Shown here: one piece after another, positions 5,827 to 5,904 of the stretch
How positions within the stretch are numbered: position 1 is the stretch's first letter
Layout of the letters: every line of letters starts with the position of its first letter
Source of the DNA: Ignavibacteriales bacterium
Lineage (GTDB): Bacteria; Bacteroidota; Ignavibacteria; Ignavibacteriales; Ignavibacteriaceae
Length of the DNA stretch: 5,904 nucleotides
Direction of reading: 5' to 3'
NCBI GenBank assembly: GCA_027347125.1
Contig: DAIERC010000316.1
Coordinates: 1-5,904, forward strand
Translations under genes and position numbers: made by a program
The notes under the pieces: generated by a model
Databases searched by the model: none
Told to the model about the DNA's origin: nothing
What the model saw: the letters and a program-made list of their open reading frames with translations, nothing else

Positions 5827-5904
5827 GAATATATTATCTACTAGAAACTTGTTCGCTGTATTTGTTCTATTGGTCTCAACATCACTCTTCGGACAGGGAA
5901 TTAT
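5825..5904 (+). CDS. Secreted or outer-envelope protein, N-terminal signal peptide only (3' end beyond window)
   Basis: An open frame from ATG at 5825 to the window edge, 26 full codons. The product begins MNILSTRNLFAVFVLLVSTS and continues LFGQGII: a short N-region with one Arg, a hydrophobic core (about 9-17), then a polar stretch with a likely signal peptidase I site after LFG or FGQ, a very common ending of signal peptides in Bacteroidota relatives. There is no lipobox Cys. The mature part is not in the window, so the function is unknown. An AAAGG stands 7 nt ahead of the ATG. Divergent orientation and about 700 bp separate it from the sigma gene; whether the sigma controls it cannot be told. 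Confidence 0.7.
   Translation, partial: MNILSTRNLFAVFVLLVSTSLFGQGI

Overview
The window looks like chromosomal DNA from an AT-rich member of the Bacteroidota/Ignavibacteriota group. Three things suggest this: most genes have no clear Shine-Dalgarno, the promoter-like elements resemble the TTG / TAnnTTTG pattern of Bacteroidota, and the gene types fit (a SpoIID-domain protein without signal peptide next to a GT4 glycosyltransferase, and a sigma/RskA-like anti-sigma pair). The taxonomic assignment is inference; no rRNA or marker gene is present.

Left part, minus strand: a SpoIID/LytB-domain protein (stop at 395) is followed after 5 bp by the 5' part of a GT4 glycosyltransferase that runs off the left edge; these two are probably co-transcribed. 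Middle, plus strand: an arginase gene diverges from the SpoIID gene across a 171-bp gap holding two mirror-image promoter-like sequences. Twelve bp after arginase lies a small multi-pass membrane protein. Its TAA stop is followed in the same frame by 37 more sense codons encoding another membrane helix, ending 2 bp before the convergent neighbour, so the gene may be interrupted or read through.

Right part, minus strand: an ECF-type sigma factor overlaps by 1 bp (TAATG) an RskA-like membrane anti-sigma factor with a long low-complexity linker, a classic envelope-stress or redox signalling pair. Upstream of the sigma gene are about 700 bp without a convincing gene but with several inverted repeats. 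At the right edge a plus-strand gene begins that encodes a protein with a signal peptide; a perfect 16-bp palindrome covers its ribosome binding region and start codon.

No CRISPR array, tRNA, rRNA, insertion sequence or obvious defence system was seen. The most unusual points are the possibly interrupted membrane gene, the mirrored divergent promoters, and the hairpin-rich leader region on the right.
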